A DNA stretch of 64,000 nucleotides, taken from contig NZ_ATTQ01000007.1 of NCBI RefSeq assembly GCF_000419765.1, forward strand, positions 304,973 through 368,972, written 5' to 3'. The position numbers and the translations under genes are program-made. Under the pieces are notes generated by a model. That model was not told where the DNA came from. It did not search any database and saw nothing but the letters and a program-made list of their open reading frames with translations. Positions 35,683 to 44,896 of this stretch are shown here, in pieces. The first letter of the stretch is position 1. Each line of letters begins with the position of its first letter. This stretch comes from Rhizobium mongolense USDA 1844. Lineage in GTDB: Bacteria > Pseudomonadota > Alphaproteobacteria > Rhizobiales > Rhizobiaceae.

Positions 35683-37686
35683 TCAGGCAGCCTTTGCCTT
35701 CTTGGCTTCGAGCTTGCGGCGGATATCCGGAGGCGTCGCTTCCCAGGCAAGGCTCTCGATCGCCGCCTCGAGCGGCATCGCGGACTGCTCCTGGCTGCCG
35801 AGGCGGCGGATATTGACAGTTCCTTCCTCGGCTTCCTTCCGCCCGCAGACGATGATGACGGGAACTTTCGTAACGGAATGCTCGCGGATCTTGTAGTTGA
35901 TCTTCTCATTACGGAAGTCGGTCTCGACGTTGAGTCCCGCCTCGCGCAGCGCTTCGGCGACTTCTGCGCCATAACCGTCCGCTTCCGAGGTGATCGTCGC
36001 GACCACGACTTGCAGCGGCGAGACCCAAAGCGGCAGATGGCCGGCGAAGTTTTCGATCAGGATGCCGAGGAAGCGTTCCATCGAGCCGCAGATGGCGCGG
36101 TGGATCATCACCGGCTGCGTCTTCTCCGAATTGCTGTCGATATAGAAGGCCCCGAAGCGCTCCGGCAGGTTGAAGTCCACCTGCGTGGTGCCGCACTGCC
36201 ATTCACGGCCGATCGCGTCCTTCAGCGTATATTCGAACTTCGGGCCGTAGAACGCGCCCTCGCCGGGCAGGATGCCGGTCTTGATGTCGTTCGACTGCTG
36301 CTGGATCGTGGTGAGCACGTCCATCATGACGCTCTCGGCGCGATCCCAGAGCTCATCCGAACCGACGCGCTTGTCCGGGCGCGTGGAGAGCTTGATGGTA
36401 ATCTCGTCGAAGCCGAAGTCCTTGTAGACCGAGAGGATCAGGTCGTTGATCTTCAGGCACTCGGCGGCCATCTGCTCGTCGGTGCAGAAGATGTGCGCGT
36501 CGTCCTGCGTGAAGCCGCGCACCCGCATCAGGCCGTGGAGAGCGCCTGATGGCTCGTAACGATGGACCGTACCGAATTCTGCCAGGCGGATCGGCAGTTC
36601 GCGATAGGATTTCAGCCCGTGCTTGAAAATCTGCACGTGACCCGGGCAGTTCATCGGCTTCAGCGCGAAGACGCGGTTGTCGGCTTCCTTGTCATCCGGA
36701 TGCGTCAGCGCATGCGCCGATTTCACCGCGAACATGTTCTCCTGGTACCAGCCCCAATGACCCGAGGTTTCCCAAAGGGACGTATCAAGAACCTGCGGCG
36801 CGTTGACCTCCTGATAGTCGGCAGCGAGGCGCCGCCGCATATAGGCGACCAGCGCCTGGAAGATACGCCAGCCCTTGCCGTGCCAAAAGACGACGCCTGG
36901 GCCCTCTTCCTGGAAGTGGAACAGGTCCATCTCGCGGCCGAGACGGCGATGGTCGCGCTTCTCGGCTTCGGCGAGCATGTGAAGATAGTTGTCGAGTTCG
37001 GACTGCTCGGCAAAGGCCGTGCCGTATATACGGGACAGCATCGGATTCTTGCTATCGCCGCGCCAGTAGGCGCCTGCCACCTTCAACAGCTTGAAAGCCG
37101 AACCGATCTGACCGGTCGATGCCATGTGCGGGCCGCGGCAAAGGTCAAACCAGTCGCCCTGATAATAGATCTTCAGATCCTGGCCTTCCGGGATCGCATC
37201 GACGAGTTCGACCTTGTACTGCTCGCCTTTGGCGGCAAACACTTCCTTCGCCTTCTGACGCGACCACACTTGCTTGGTGAAGGGCGCATTGCGGGCGATG
37301 ATCTCCTTCATCTTCTTTTCGATCTTCGGCAGATCGTCCAGCGTGAAGGGTTCGTTCTTGGCGAAGTCGTAATAGAAGCCGTTCTCGATGACTGGGCCGA
37401 TCGTCACCTGCGTACCGGGCCAGAGCTCCTGCACGGCTTCCGCCATGACATGCGCTGCGTCGTGCCGGATGAGTTCCAGGGCGCGCTCGTCGCCGCGGGT
37501 AATGATCTCGATTTTGCCCGCCGTCACGGGATCGGAAAGGTCGCGCACGGTGCCGTCGATCGCAATGGCGACAGCTTTCTTGGCAAGCGACTTGGAGATG
37601 GATTCGGCAACGTCGAGGCCGGTCGTTCCGGGCTCGAAGTTGCGTTGATTGCCATCGGGGAAGGTCAGGGAAACGCATTGGGACAT
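35683..37686 (-). CDS. thrS: threonyl-tRNA synthetase
   Basis: A 667-residue class II synthetase that charges tRNA-Thr. N-terminal TGS domain (about 1-65), editing domain with [20 protein letters not shown] (zinc-like His motif), catalytic core with [38 protein letters not shown] (zinc Cys and His) and [14 protein letters not shown], then an anticodon-binding C-terminal domain ([19 protein letters not shown]). Full length for the family. The start at 37686 has a GGAGAA site. Single-gene unit. Confidence 0.97.
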   Translation of the reverse strand: MSQCVSLTFPDGNQRNFEPGTTGLDVAESISKSLAKKAVAIAIDGTVRDLSDPVTAGKIEIITRGDERALELIRHDAAHVMAEAVQELWPGTQVTIGPVIENGFYYDFAKNEPFTLDDLPKIEKKMKEIIARNAPFTKQVWSRQKAKEVFAAKGEQYKVELVDAIPEGQDLKIYYQGDWFDLCRGPHMASTGQIGSAFKLLKVAGAYWRGDSKNPMLSRIYGTAFAEQSELDNYLHMLAEAEKRDHRRLGREMDLFHFQEEGPGVVFWHGKGWRIFQALVAYMRRRLAADYQEVNAPQVLDTSLWETSGHWGWYQENMFAVKSAHALTHPDDKEADNRVFALKPMNCPGHVQIFKHGLKSYRELPIRLAEFGTVHRYEPSGALHGLMRVRGFTQDDAHIFCTDEQMAAECLKINDLILSVYKDFGFDEITIKLSTRPDKRVGSDELWDRAESVMMDVLTTIQQQSNDIKTGILPGEGAFYGPKFEYTLKDAIGREWQCGTTQVDFNLPERFGAFYIDSNSEKTQPVMIHRAICGSMERFLGILIENFAGHLPLWVSPLQVVVATITSEADGYGAEVAEALREAGLNVETDFRNEKINYKIREHSVTKVPVIIVCGRKEAEEGTVNIRRLGSQEQSAMPLEAAIESLAWEATPPDIRRKLEAKKAKAA

Positions 37687-37809
37687 ATCGAAATTCTCCT
37701 TGTCCAGTCCCGCCAACGAATGCGGGTGGTTGCAATGAAGCGCTTCGTCGGCACGAATGCGCTGCCGCCTGATACCGAGATTTGGCGTGTGAGTAAAGGC
37801 AAGGCCTGC

Positions 37810-38346
37810 TCAGCCGATCATTTCGGCAAGGCCGCGCACCGTGTTCCAATTGCGCAGCGTGCCGACGCCCATACGCTTGGTCGTGAGCGCCGACAGCAGC
37901 TTCCATTCACTGGGTTTGCCGGCGAAATCGATCCAGAGATCGCCATTGGCAATCGCCAAGCGCTGGTTGGCTTCGACGTATTTCTGAAGCGTGGTTAAGG
38001 CGGACCGGTCGAGCGGCTTGCGCATCACGCGCACGATCACTTGGCTACCGTCGCCATCCGGAAACGGATTTGACTTCGCCAGTCTCAGCCAATCCGCGCC
38101 CCTGCGGACGATGATATCGACGGGCTTGCCGAATTTCGTTTTGAAGGCAGCTTCAATCTTCGCTTCGATGTCACCGAGGCGCGCACTGTCTGCTTCAAAG
38201 ACGATATTGCCGGTCGAGACCAGCGTGCGCGGGTTGCCGTATCCGAGTGCCGCAGCCATATCGCGAAGATCGGACATCACGACCCGGCGACCGGGCGCGA
38301 GCACAATGCTGTGAAGGAGCGCGACGTAGAGAGTTTTACGTGGCAT
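37810..38346 (-). CDS. DUF1697 family protein
   Basis: A 178-residue DUF1697 protein, a two-subdomain alpha/beta fold of unknown function. The N-terminus normally reads VALLRGINVG-like; here it is VALLHSIVLAPGRRVVMSDL, then LGYGNPRTLVSTGNIVFEA and the C-terminal half DGDGSQVIVRVMRKP. The N-terminal consensus is thus modified. It sits 10 bp after yidD on the same strand, so the two are likely co-expressed. The start at 38346 (MPRKTLYVA) fits the family. Confidence 0.8.
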   Translation of the reverse strand: MPRKTLYVALLHSIVLAPGRRVVMSDLRDMAAALGYGNPRTLVSTGNIVFEADSARLGDIEAKIEAAFKTKFGKPVDIIVRRGADWLRLAKSNPFPDGDGSQVIVRVMRKPLDRSALTTLQKYVEANQRLAIANGDLWIDFAGKPSEWKLLSALTTKRMGVGTLRNWNTVRGLAEMIG

Positions 38347-38356
38347 GGGTTTGCCG

Positions 38357-38800
38357 TCAGCCCGTTTTCCGTCCGAGCGCAAAATAGCGCCATGGCGTCC
38401 ACCAATGGAAGCGCTGCTCCAGCCCTTCAGGCACGGGATCGAAACCACTCGTTCCGCCCGGCCCGCAGCGCCCGACGCGAAAGAGCGTCATCCATCCGCC
38501 GGCCCACAGGCCGTGGCGTGCGATCGCCTCGTAGCCATATTCCGAGCACGTCGGGATATGCCTGCATGAGTTGCCGATAAAGCCGGATAAGGTCAGTTGA
38601 TAGAGCCGGATCAATCCCATGCCGAGCAACCGGTCAGGGGTCTTGCGGAAAGGGCCGGTATAGTTACGGGAGTATCCGGCCACCGACCCGGAACACCCCC
38701 CTCTGTCACTTCGTGACATTTCCGGGGAGATTAACCGGGACACCCTGCGTTTCGGCAGACCTTCGTCGTCGTCCTGCTGAAGAGAGCAAAATTCGCACAT
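38357..38800 (-). CDS. yidD: membrane protein insertion efficiency factor YidD
   Basis: A 147-residue YidD, a small membrane-associated protein that helps YidC insert membrane proteins. The core GLIRLYQLTLSGFIGNSCRH, then IPTCSEYGYEAIARHGLWAG, GWMTLFRVGRCGPGG and GFDPVP is intact. The N-terminal part (residues about 16-42) is expanded by a palindromic repeat inserted in frame: RVSRLISPEMSRSDRGGCSG. Relatives go from a DDD-rich start almost straight to RNYTGPFRKTPDRLL. The fold core is unaffected, so the protein probably still works. Confidence 0.9.
   Translation of the reverse strand: MCEFCSLQQDDDEGLPKRRVSRLISPEMSRSDRGGCSGSVAGYSRNYTGPFRKTPDRLLGMGLIRLYQLTLSGFIGNSCRHIPTCSEYGYEAIARHGLWAGGWMTLFRVGRCGPGGTSGFDPVPEGLEQRFHWWTPWRYFALGRKTG
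38684..38735 (+). repeat. palindromic intergenic-type repeat inserted in yidD, copy 1
   Basis: A repeat with the core CTCTGTCACTTCGTGACAT at 38701-38719 (internal palindrome GTCACTTCGTGAC), flanked by CCCCC and by GGGGAGAT. It resembles the mobile palindromic repeats scattered through rhizobial genomes. It lies inside yidD codons and preserves the reading frame. Confidence 0.7.
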
Positions 38801-38849
38801 GGCTAACCTCCGCGTCTTGAGGAGGCGCCGGCAGTGCCGCACGATCCCG

Positions 38850-38908
38850 ATCTTCCCCCTTGCGGGGCCGATGTCACGAAGTGACAGAGGCGGGTGTCAC
38901 ATAGCGGA
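38850..38908 (-). repeat. palindromic intergenic-type repeat, copy 2 (inverted)
   Basis: A second copy of the same core, on the opposite strand (ATGTCACGAAGTGACAGAG at 38871-38889), preceded by CCCCCTTGCGGGG. It lies in the 119-bp gap between yidD and the IscU-like gene. The two copies are about 150 bp apart in inverted orientation and could pair in RNA. Confidence 0.75.
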
Positions 38909-38919
38909 ACGCTCAATGT

Positions 38920-39366
38920 TTACGCCTCGGCCATTTCGGCTCGCTTTACCTCGATCTGCCCAACGGCATCGACGACAGCGTCGAAAGTCAGCATGGTGGA
39001 CGCGTGGCGAGCCTTGTAATCCTTGACCGGGCGCAGGTAGCGCATGTCCTCGAAGCGGCCATCCGGACCTTCTCCGTCCGCTTTCAGCATGGCGAGCATG
39101 TCCTCGCGGGCCTTGCGGAGTTCGCCGGCCGTTGCGCCGATCACGTGCCGGGCCATGATCGAGGAGGATGCCTGGCCGAGCGCACAGGCTTTGACGTCAT
39201 GGGCAAACGCGATGACGGTATCGCCGTCCATCTTCAGCCAGATCCGCACTTTGGAGCCGCAGAGTTTCGAGTGCGCCTGTGCGCTTGCATCGGCATCGGC
39301 CAAGCTGCCTGTCAGCGGAATATTGCCTGCAAATTCGAGGATTTTGCTGTTATAGATGTCGTCCAT
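38920..39366 (-). CDS. iron-sulfur cluster assembly scaffold (IscU/NifU-N-like)
   Basis: A 148-residue IscU/SufU-type scaffold. Three cysteines occupy family positions: HSKLCGSKVRIWLK, VKACALGQASSSIMARHVIG, and a third ligand area near the C-terminus (here PVKDYKARHASTMLTFDAV, where Cys is replaced by Arg-His). It lacks a full third Cys, as in the rhizobial divergent subgroup, so its role as a scaffold is likely but not certain. It is divergent from folE across a 307-bp gap. Confidence 0.8.
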   Translation of the reverse strand: MDDIYNSKILEFAGNIPLTGSLADADASAQAHSKLCGSKVRIWLKMDGDTVIAFAHDVKACALGQASSSIMARHVIGATAGELRKAREDMLAMLKADGEGPDGRFEDMRYLRPVKDYKARHASTMLTFDAVVDAVGQIEVKRAEMAEA

Positions 39367-39673
39367 GATGAATTCCGCTCCAGATTGCCGCGGATCGGCT
39401 TATTCGGCGGTCATTGTATCATAAACAAAAAACACACCGTGTCGTGCTTAGCATACTTACATGAAGACGCCGTCTTCCTATATGTATGTCGTTCGAAGAC
39501 CACGAAAATGCAATGGTCCTCGGGTAAGTTTGATTGGGAAACCGTGCCGGACGGGCTATAAGCTGCCCCGAAAGCCCCGGAGCCTGCCAAAGGTGCAACA
39601 TTCCTGACAAGGGATACCAGTGGCGAGTCCGAAAGACGGTCCAAACGTTCGTGGACCAGGAGACTTGAGCAGT
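39367..39673. other. intergenic region between divergent IscU-like gene and folE
   Basis: About 307 bp. An AT-rich stretch (39415-39450) may hold the IscU-like promoter. A TTGATT about 20 bp before CTATAAG (39530-39562) could be part of a folE promoter, but the spacing is poor. No RNA gene, repeat or ORF with good support is visible. Confidence 0.4.
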
Positions 39674-40288
39674 ATGGACGCCATCGTAAAGAATTTTCCG
39701 CAGACCAGCCGTGACGCCGAACGCCCCAGCCAGAAGGAAGCCGAAGACGCAATTCGCGTTCTGCTTCGTTGGGCTGGTGACGATCCGTCGCGCGAAGGGC
39801 TGATCGATACTCCGACCCGTGTCGCCAAAGCCTATCGCGAACTTTTCGCCGGCTACGAAATGGACCCGGAAGACGTTCTGGGCCGCACCTTCGAAGAGGT
39901 CGCCGGCTACGATGATATGGTTCTCGTGAAGGATATTCCGTTCTATTCGCATTGCGAACATCACATGGTGCCGATTATCGGCAAGGCACATGTCGCCTAT
40001 ATGCCTGACGGCAAGGTACTTGGACTTTCCAAGATCGCCCGTGTTGTCGAGATCTATGGCCGCCGCCTCCAGACGCAGGAAACCATGACCGCACAGATCG
40101 CCAAGGCGATTGATGATACGCTGGCTCCGCGCGGCGTTGCTGTCATGCTCGAAGCCGAACACATGTGCATGGCGATGCGCGGCGTCCAGAAACAGGGTTC
40201 CACGACGCTGACGACGACCTTTACCGGAATCTTCAAGGCCGAGCCTGCCGAACAGGCGCGATTCATGACCATGGTGCGGAGCCGCTGA
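39674..40288 (+). CDS. folE: GTP cyclohydrolase I
   Basis: A 204-residue FolE, first enzyme of tetrahydrofolate synthesis, converting GTP to dihydroneopterin triphosphate. Motifs: [33 protein letters not shown] (zinc Cys and His residues), [20 protein letters not shown] and [20 protein letters not shown]. The third zinc ligand Cys is in EAEHMCM. The ATG at 39674 matches relatives; an in-frame GTG at 39620 is possible. It is followed 25 bp later by hisI. Confidence 0.97.
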   Translation: MDAIVKNFPQTSRDAERPSQKEAEDAIRVLLRWAGDDPSREGLIDTPTRVAKAYRELFAGYEMDPEDVLGRTFEEVAGYDDMVLVKDIPFYSHCEHHMVPIIGKAHVAYMPDGKVLGLSKIARVVEIYGRRLQTQETMTAQIAKAIDDTLAPRGVAVMLEAEHMCMAMRGVQKQGSTTLTTTFTGIFKAEPAEQARFMTMVRSR

Positions 40289-40313
40289 TACGGCTCCCCA
40301 TTAAGAGAGCCGA

Positions 40314-40766
40314 ATGATGCCATTTGCATTCAATGCGCCATCCGACGATAAATCAGAACTGGAAGATGCAGGCGATTTCACGCCCCGCTTCGATGATCGC
40401 GGCCTGATCACCGCGATCGTCACCGACGTGCATGACGGCGAGATCCTGATGGTTGCGCACATGAACGCGCAGGCGCTGGCACTGACGATCCAGACGGGCA
40501 AGGCACATTACTTCAGCCGGTCGCGCGGCAAGCTCTGGATAAAGGGCGAAACCTCCGGCAACATCCAAACGGTGAAGGAAATCCGTACCGACTGCGATCA
40601 GGATGCAATCTGGCTTAAAGTAGAGGTCGCGGGCCACGACGCGACGTGCCATACTGGCCGTCGTTCCTGCTTCTACCGCACGGTGACGCTCCAGGACGGG
40701 AAACCAATGCTCGATATCGTGGATGACGAGCGGCATTTCGACCCGAAAGACGTCTACGGAAAATAG
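40314..40766 (+). CDS. hisI: phosphoribosyl-AMP cyclohydrolase
   Basis: A 150-residue monofunctional HisI (no fused HisE domain), third step of histidine synthesis. Catalytic and metal motifs: [55 protein letters not shown] and [11 protein letters not shown] (zinc cysteines). Full length for the family in rhizobia. Co-transcribed with folE by position (25-bp gap), as in Sinorhizobium-type genomes. Confidence 0.97.
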   Translation: MMPFAFNAPSDDKSELEDAGDFTPRFDDRGLITAIVTDVHDGEILMVAHMNAQALALTIQTGKAHYFSRSRGKLWIKGETSGNIQTVKEIRTDCDQDAIWLKVEVAGHDATCHTGRRSCFYRTVTLQDGKPMLDIVDDERHFDPKDVYGK

Positions 40767-40882
40767 CGCGCGTGTCAGTTACCTGTTCGCTATTGAGACA
40801 GATAGCGCTGCTGTATACGATTTGGAAAGGGAACGGGGACACTATAACAAACTGAAATATTTATGCCTGGAGGAGGCTTACC

Positions 40883-41854
40883 ATGCTGAACTGGAGTTTG
40901 CATCGTCAGAGCTCTGAAGCAGGCAGTTCAGGTTCCGGTGTCTCGACAGTTCCAGATATGACTGCTCCTCCGACGTCCACCCTTCCCCCTAAAAGAGCAA
41001 AGATTGCACTGGCGCTTGGCGGCGGTGCGGCGCGCGGGTGGGCGCATATCGGCGTGCTGCGCGCAATGGACGAGGCCGGCATCGAAGTCGGCATGATCGC
41101 CGGAACCTCGATCGGTGCGCTGGTCGGCGGCTGCTATCTTGCCGGCAAGCTGGAAGAGCTCGAGGCCTTCGCCCGTTCGCTGACGATGCGCCGCATTGCC
41201 AGCCTGCTTGATCTTACCATCGGCGGCAGCGGACTTTTCGGCGGCATGCGCCTGACGAAGCGCATGCAGGAGCATCTCGAAGGTCTGAACGTGGAGGACC
41301 TCGACCGTCCCTTTGTCGCCGTGGCTGCGGAGGTGAACACCGGCCACGAGGTCTGGATTTCCAGCGGCTCGCTGATTACGGCGCTGCGTGCATCCTATGC
41401 CCTACCCGGCATCTTCGAGCCGGTCCGCAGCAACAGCCGCACGCTGGTCGACGGCGCACTGGTCAATCCGGTGCCGGTTTCCGTTTGCCGCAGCTACGAA
41501 CAGCAGCTCGTCGTGGCTGTCAATCTGAACTACGATCTCTTCGGCCGGTCCGCAGTCGTCAAGCACAATGCGACCTTGACGCTTCAGGAGATGCAGAAGC
41601 AGGAGGAAGCCCCCTATGCGCGTCTTGGAATGACCGGCGTGATGGTGCAAGCCTTCAACATCATCCAGGACAGGATTTCGCGCGCGCGCCTTGCCGGCGA
41701 TCCGCCGGACATATCGCTGCATCCGCGGCTCAGCGACATCGGCCTGTCGGAATTCCACCGGGCTGGCGAAGCGATAGAGCGCGGATATGAGGAAGCCAGA
41801 GCGCGGCTTCCCGAACTCCGGCGGATGCAGGAAGCGTTCGCCACCCAGGCGTGA
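40883..41854 (+). CDS. patatin-like phospholipase family protein
   Basis: A 323-residue RssA/NTE-type patatin. After a Ser/Gly/Pro-rich lead (residues 1-35) comes the oxyanion-hole strand LALGGGAARGWAHIGVL, the Gly-X-Ser-X-Gly nucleophile GTSIGALVGG and the catalytic Asp in TLVDGALVNPVP. Likely hydrolyses a phospholipid or lysophospholipid at the inner membrane. A strong GGAGGAGG precedes the ATG. It faces a convergent CBS-domain gene 15 bp away. Confidence 0.92.
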   Translation: MLNWSLHRQSSEAGSSGSGVSTVPDMTAPPTSTLPPKRAKIALALGGGAARGWAHIGVLRAMDEAGIEVGMIAGTSIGALVGGCYLAGKLEELEAFARSLTMRRIASLLDLTIGGSGLFGGMRLTKRMQEHLEGLNVEDLDRPFVAVAAEVNTGHEVWISSGSLITALRASYALPGIFEPVRSNSRTLVDGALVNPVPVSVCRSYEQQLVVAVNLNYDLFGRSAVVKHNATLTLQEMQKQEEAPYARLGMTGVMVQAFNIIQDRISRARLAGDPPDISLHPRLSDIGLSEFHRAGEAIERGYEEARARLPELRRMQEAFATQA

Positions 41855-41869
41855 TGGTGGGCGAACGCC

Positions 41870-42304
41870 TCAGCCCGCGATATAGGCCTTGATTTCTTCT
41901 GCCTCGCGCTCGACTTCTGCGATGCGCGTCTTCACGACGTCGCCGATTGAGACGATACCGACGAGCTTTCCATTGGTTTCAACAGGCAGATGGCGGAAGC
42001 GCCGGCTGGTCATCAGTTCCATCAACTCGTTGACGGTCGTGTCCTCGTGGCAGCGGAAGACCCTGGAGGTCATCAGCGAGACAACCGGCTGATCGAGGCA
42101 GTCCTTGCCGAACTTTGCAACGGCATTGACGAGATCGCGTTCGGTGAAGATCCCGGCAATGCGGCCTTCCACGCCGACAATGACAACGGCGCCGATCTTG
42201 CGGCTGCTGAGCACTTTCGCCGCTTCGCCGGCGGTCGTGTTCGCCCCGGCCGTGACGACGTTGCGGCCCTTCAGGTCGAGGATGGCTTTTACGGTGTTGG
42301 ACAT
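41870..42304 (-). CDS. CBS-domain protein
   Basis: A 144-residue protein made only of two CBS motifs in tandem, each about 55 residues (NVVTAGANTTAGEAAKVLSS with GAVVIVGVEGRIAGIFTERD, then VFRCHEDTTVNELMELMTSR with HLPVETNGKLVGIVSIGDVV). Such stand-alone pairs bind adenine nucleotides and modulate partner enzymes or transporters. No partner is identifiable here. The ATG at 42304 matches the family start. Rhomboid lies about 100 bp upstream on the same strand. Confidence 0.9.
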   Translation of the reverse strand: MSNTVKAILDLKGRNVVTAGANTTAGEAAKVLSSRKIGAVVIVGVEGRIAGIFTERDLVNAVAKFGKDCLDQPVVSLMTSRVFRCHEDTTVNELMELMTSRRFRHLPVETNGKLVGIVSIGDVVKTRIAEVEREAEEIKAYIAG

Positions 42305-42407
42305 TCGAAACCTCCCATGTCGAAAGTGAAACACTTAACTGAACAGAGGCACCTGCGACGGGCTGTTCGTCCCAACGCGGATCAACCCGAATGGTGCACT
42401 CCAAACC

Positions 42408-43178
42408 TCAAGATTGCAATATATCCGGCTCTTCCGGAACCTCAGGCTCCGCAGGAATATTCCGGTCGAAGAGCGAGAAAAGGAAGAATCCGAAAACGAA
42501 ACCACCGATATGTGCGTCCCAGGCGATCGGCTGGTTCGGGTCGCCGATCAGCGGAATGCCGACGGCGATCAGCCCGTTGCCAATCAGCCAGAAGAGCGTG
42601 AATACGACCACCGTGCCGCTGCGAAAGGACTCGGCGACCGACAGGCGCGGATTGAGATGGGCCGGACGCGTCACCTTCCGCTCCGGCGGAAACGCAAAAC
42701 GGCAGGCCGCCCCCATGAGCCCGGAAACGACACCGGAAGCGCCGATGAGCAGGGTTGGATCGCCCCAGTTCAATCCGGCGTGAAGCGCTGCCGAGGCGAC
42801 CGATGAAAGAATCCAGAAGATAACATAGCGCAAGCTTCCGATGCGGCGAACGACCGGCGCGCCGAAAGCCATCAGCCACAGCCCATTGAAGAGGATATGC
42901 TCCACGCTGCCGTGCAGCAGAGAATAGGTCACCGGCGACCAGAGCCACTGCAGCCCCTGTTCCGAGAACGGGATCACATAGCGTACCGGAATGAAGCCGA
43001 AAGTGATGAAAAGCCAGTCGACTGCGTTTGCGGAGAGGATGAACGACTGGACCGCATAGATCGCGCCGAGCAAACAGAGTGTTGCCAGCAGGATGCCGGG
43101 CAGATTGAAAACCGGCGTCCGGTTCTTTTCAATCGGGATTTCCTCAACCGTTTCCGGCTCCGTCCTGTGATCGTCCAT
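42408..43178 (-). CDS. rhomboid family intramembrane serine protease
   Basis: A 256-residue polytopic membrane protein with six hydrophobic helices. The catalytic Ser lies in LLIGASGVVSGLMGAA (GASG motif), and the catalytic His in AHIGGFVFGFFLFSLF. Asn/His of the first loop lies in HGSVEHILFNGLWLM. The N-terminus has a short cytoplasmic tail. The protease cleaves membrane proteins within the bilayer; substrate unknown. Its C-terminal end carries an acidic tail. It is preceded by a terminator hairpin that belongs to another transcript. Confidence 0.9.
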   Translation of the reverse strand: MDDHRTEPETVEEIPIEKNRTPVFNLPGILLATLCLLGAIYAVQSFILSANAVDWLFITFGFIPVRYVIPFSEQGLQWLWSPVTYSLLHGSVEHILFNGLWLMAFGAPVVRRIGSLRYVIFWILSSVASAALHAGLNWGDPTLLIGASGVVSGLMGAACRFAFPPERKVTRPAHLNPRLSVAESFRSGTVVVFTLFWLIGNGLIAVGIPLIGDPNQPIAWDAHIGGFVFGFFLFSLFDRNIPAEPEVPEEPDILQS

Positions 43179-43225
43179 ATGCGTCCTCGCCGGATTGAGG
43201 TCTCAGCCTTACAGGAGCGAAGATC

Positions 43226-43259
43226 AAAAAAAAAGCCGCCCGGTTGAACCGGACGGCTT
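43226..43259 (-). terminator. strong intrinsic terminator
   Basis: On the minus strand AAGCCGTCCGGTT/AACCGGGCGGCTT (one G-T pair) is followed by nine Ts. It lies upstream of the rhomboid gene, so it must end a transcript that starts in the 43260-43475 gap. Confidence 0.85.
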
Positions 43260-43390
43260 GCCGAGCGCGCCCCGAAAATGACCCCGCGCCCGATCAGTGA
43301 AGTGCTGAACTTCGTTTCCGAAGCGATACCCAACAGTTGCACGGCTTGTGACCGGTCGCAATCTAAACCGTTCCTTAACCTTAACTGCCC
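43228..43390 (-). ncRNA. candidate structured small RNA
   Basis: The gap between the rhomboid gene and the divergent PAS gene contains no ORF but ends in a perfect intrinsic terminator on the minus strand. Upstream on the same strand lie a CTTCG-GAAA-CGAAG hairpin (GNRA-type tetraloop) and a GC-rich block (GGGCGCGGGGTCATTTTCGG, then GGCGCGC) able to form another stem. This is the layout of trans-encoded rhizobial sRNAs. The 5' end is unknown; no textbook promoter was seen. I cannot name a known family with confidence. Confidence 0.5.
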
Positions 43391-43475
43391 GCAGTTGGCA
43401 TGAAATCCGCTTGGTAAGCATCAGAAGAGCCGTTCGGGCTTGAACTTGAACCGAAATGAAACAGGTTGGTGTGCC

Positions 43476-44093
43476 GTGCGTCATCAAACGATCATCGATG
43501 TTTACGATTACTGGAACCGCCTGCGTGGTGCCGGCGAAGCACCGTTGAAATCGCAGATCGAACCGTCGAGCCTTGGCCACCTTCTGCCGAGCCTCTTCAT
43601 CCTTGAAAAGAACGACGAGCTGGGCGCCGTCACCTTCCGGCTTGCCGGCACCAGAATCTGCGATCTCTTCGGGCGGGATCTGCGCGACGAGAGCTTTGCC
43701 GAGCTCTTCGGCGACGGCCATGCCGATGACATTGAGGCAACGCTTCTGGGTGCGATGCATCACGTCATCCCGACGCTGCTCAACGCGACCGGCTACAGCA
43801 CGGCGGGGCATCAGGCCACCTTCGAGATCATCGTCATGCCGCTGCGTTGCGAACACGGCTGCCGCGCGCGGCTGCTCGGCGCCATTGCGGCGTCCGTCGC
43901 GGCAAGCTGGCTGGAAATCGTGCCGCTCGATTTTCTGGCGCTCGACCGCAGCCGCCTGCTTCGCGACAAGCCCGGGCAGAACGGCGGTGGGAGCAGCTGG
44001 CCATACACAGCTGCCGCCGAACCTCCGCATGGTTTTAGTGTGGTCCTCGGCCGCATGATGTCTTCATTGTTTTCCGGGGCGGCACCGCGCTGA
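43476..44093 (+). CDS. PAS_5 domain protein
   Basis: A 205-residue protein of the PAS_5 (PF07310) family. The N-terminus reads MRHQTIIDVYDYWNRLRGAG and is followed by a PAS-like fold (SLGHLLPSLFILEKNDELGA, FRLAGTRICDLFGRDLRDES). Such proteins in rhizobia probably sense or bind a ligand in the cytoplasm; no output domain is attached. A GTG start at 43476 is preferred to a TTG at 43440, since relatives begin at MRHQT. A PilZ gene follows after 123 bp, so both may belong to envelope or motility signalling. Confidence 0.85.
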   Translation: MRHQTIIDVYDYWNRLRGAGEAPLKSQIEPSSLGHLLPSLFILEKNDELGAVTFRLAGTRICDLFGRDLRDESFAELFGDGHADDIEATLLGAMHHVIPTLLNATGYSTAGHQATFEIIVMPLRCEHGCRARLLGAIAASVAASWLEIVPLDFLALDRSRLLRDKPGQNGGGSSWPYTAAAEPPHGFSVVLGRMMSSLFSGAAPR

Positions 44094-44216
44094 CCGTCTC
44101 ATTCCGGCACACCCCTATCCTATGCTGCAAGGTGTAGTCGCTCCGTTCAGGACAACCTTCTGTTAAGGGATTGCGGGTAATGATTGTCGTATAACATTCT
44201 ATGAAGAAGCGCTTTC

Positions 44217-44831
44217 ATGCACTCATTCCAGCAAGCCCAGACGCCACGGACAACAGTGCCGCGCCCTGAGCAGGGTGTCTTCCAGCGCGTGCCCATCAAT
44301 ATGCAGGGCCGCCTCATGCTTGCGAACTACGAGGAATACGAATGCACGGTGATCGATATGTCGCCCGGCGACATGTATGTCACCTGCGCCGGCCGGCCGC
44401 GCGCCAATGAGCGCGTCGTCGCCTACATCGATCATCTCGGCCGGGTCGAAGGCAACGTTCTGACCGTCGACGTGCGTGGCTTCACGATGTCGATCAACGC
44501 CACCGAGCGCAAGCGGGAGAAGCTTGCCGCACAGCTCACCTGGCTTGCCAACAAGCATGAGCTCGGCCTGCCGGAAGACCGGCGTCATGATCGCCTGACC
44601 CCGCGCGAAACGAAGACAGAGCTAACCCTTGAGGACGGCACACGCTACACCTGCCGCATCATGGACTTGTCGTTGTCGGGTGCTGCAGTTGACGTGGAGG
44701 TGCGCCCCGCTCTCGGCACGCCGGTCCGCCTCGGCAACATGCGCGGCCGCGTCGTGCGTCATTTCAGCGAGGGCGTCGCGCTAGAGTTCCTCTCGCTCCA
44801 GTCCCGCGAGACGTTGCGCGAATTCCTCTAA
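44217..44831 (+). CDS. tandem PilZ-domain protein (c-di-GMP effector)
   Basis: A 204-residue protein with two PilZ-like domains. In the N-terminal one the Arg pair near QRVPINMQGRLMLANYEEYE and the DMSPGDMYV strand match the family; the C-terminal one has PRETKTELTLEDGTRYTCRI and DLSLSGAAVDV. Conserved RxxxR and D/NxSxxG elements are partly preserved (R-residues before PINMQGR; DLSLSG), so c-di-GMP binding is plausible for at least the second domain. Location next to a PAS protein hints at a shared signalling role. Confidence 0.85.
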   Translation: MHSFQQAQTPRTTVPRPEQGVFQRVPINMQGRLMLANYEEYECTVIDMSPGDMYVTCAGRPRANERVVAYIDHLGRVEGNVLTVDVRGFTMSINATERKREKLAAQLTWLANKHELGLPEDRRHDRLTPRETKTELTLEDGTRYTCRIMDLSLSGAAVDVEVRPALGTPVRLGNMRGRVVRHFSEGVALEFLSLQSRETLREFL

Positions 44832-44896
44832 GCGGCTGCTGTCATTTCAATGTCATGGATATGACCGATGAAGGCCGTTCGAACAGGCGACCCTTC

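Noticed and set aside
35683..37800. possible T-box or leader control of thrS
   Set aside because: T-box elements are not known in alphaproteobacteria of this type and no structured leader is visible before 37686.
36562..37998. 478-codon frame antisense to thrS
   Set aside because: Complementary to a full-length synthetase; no protein motif.
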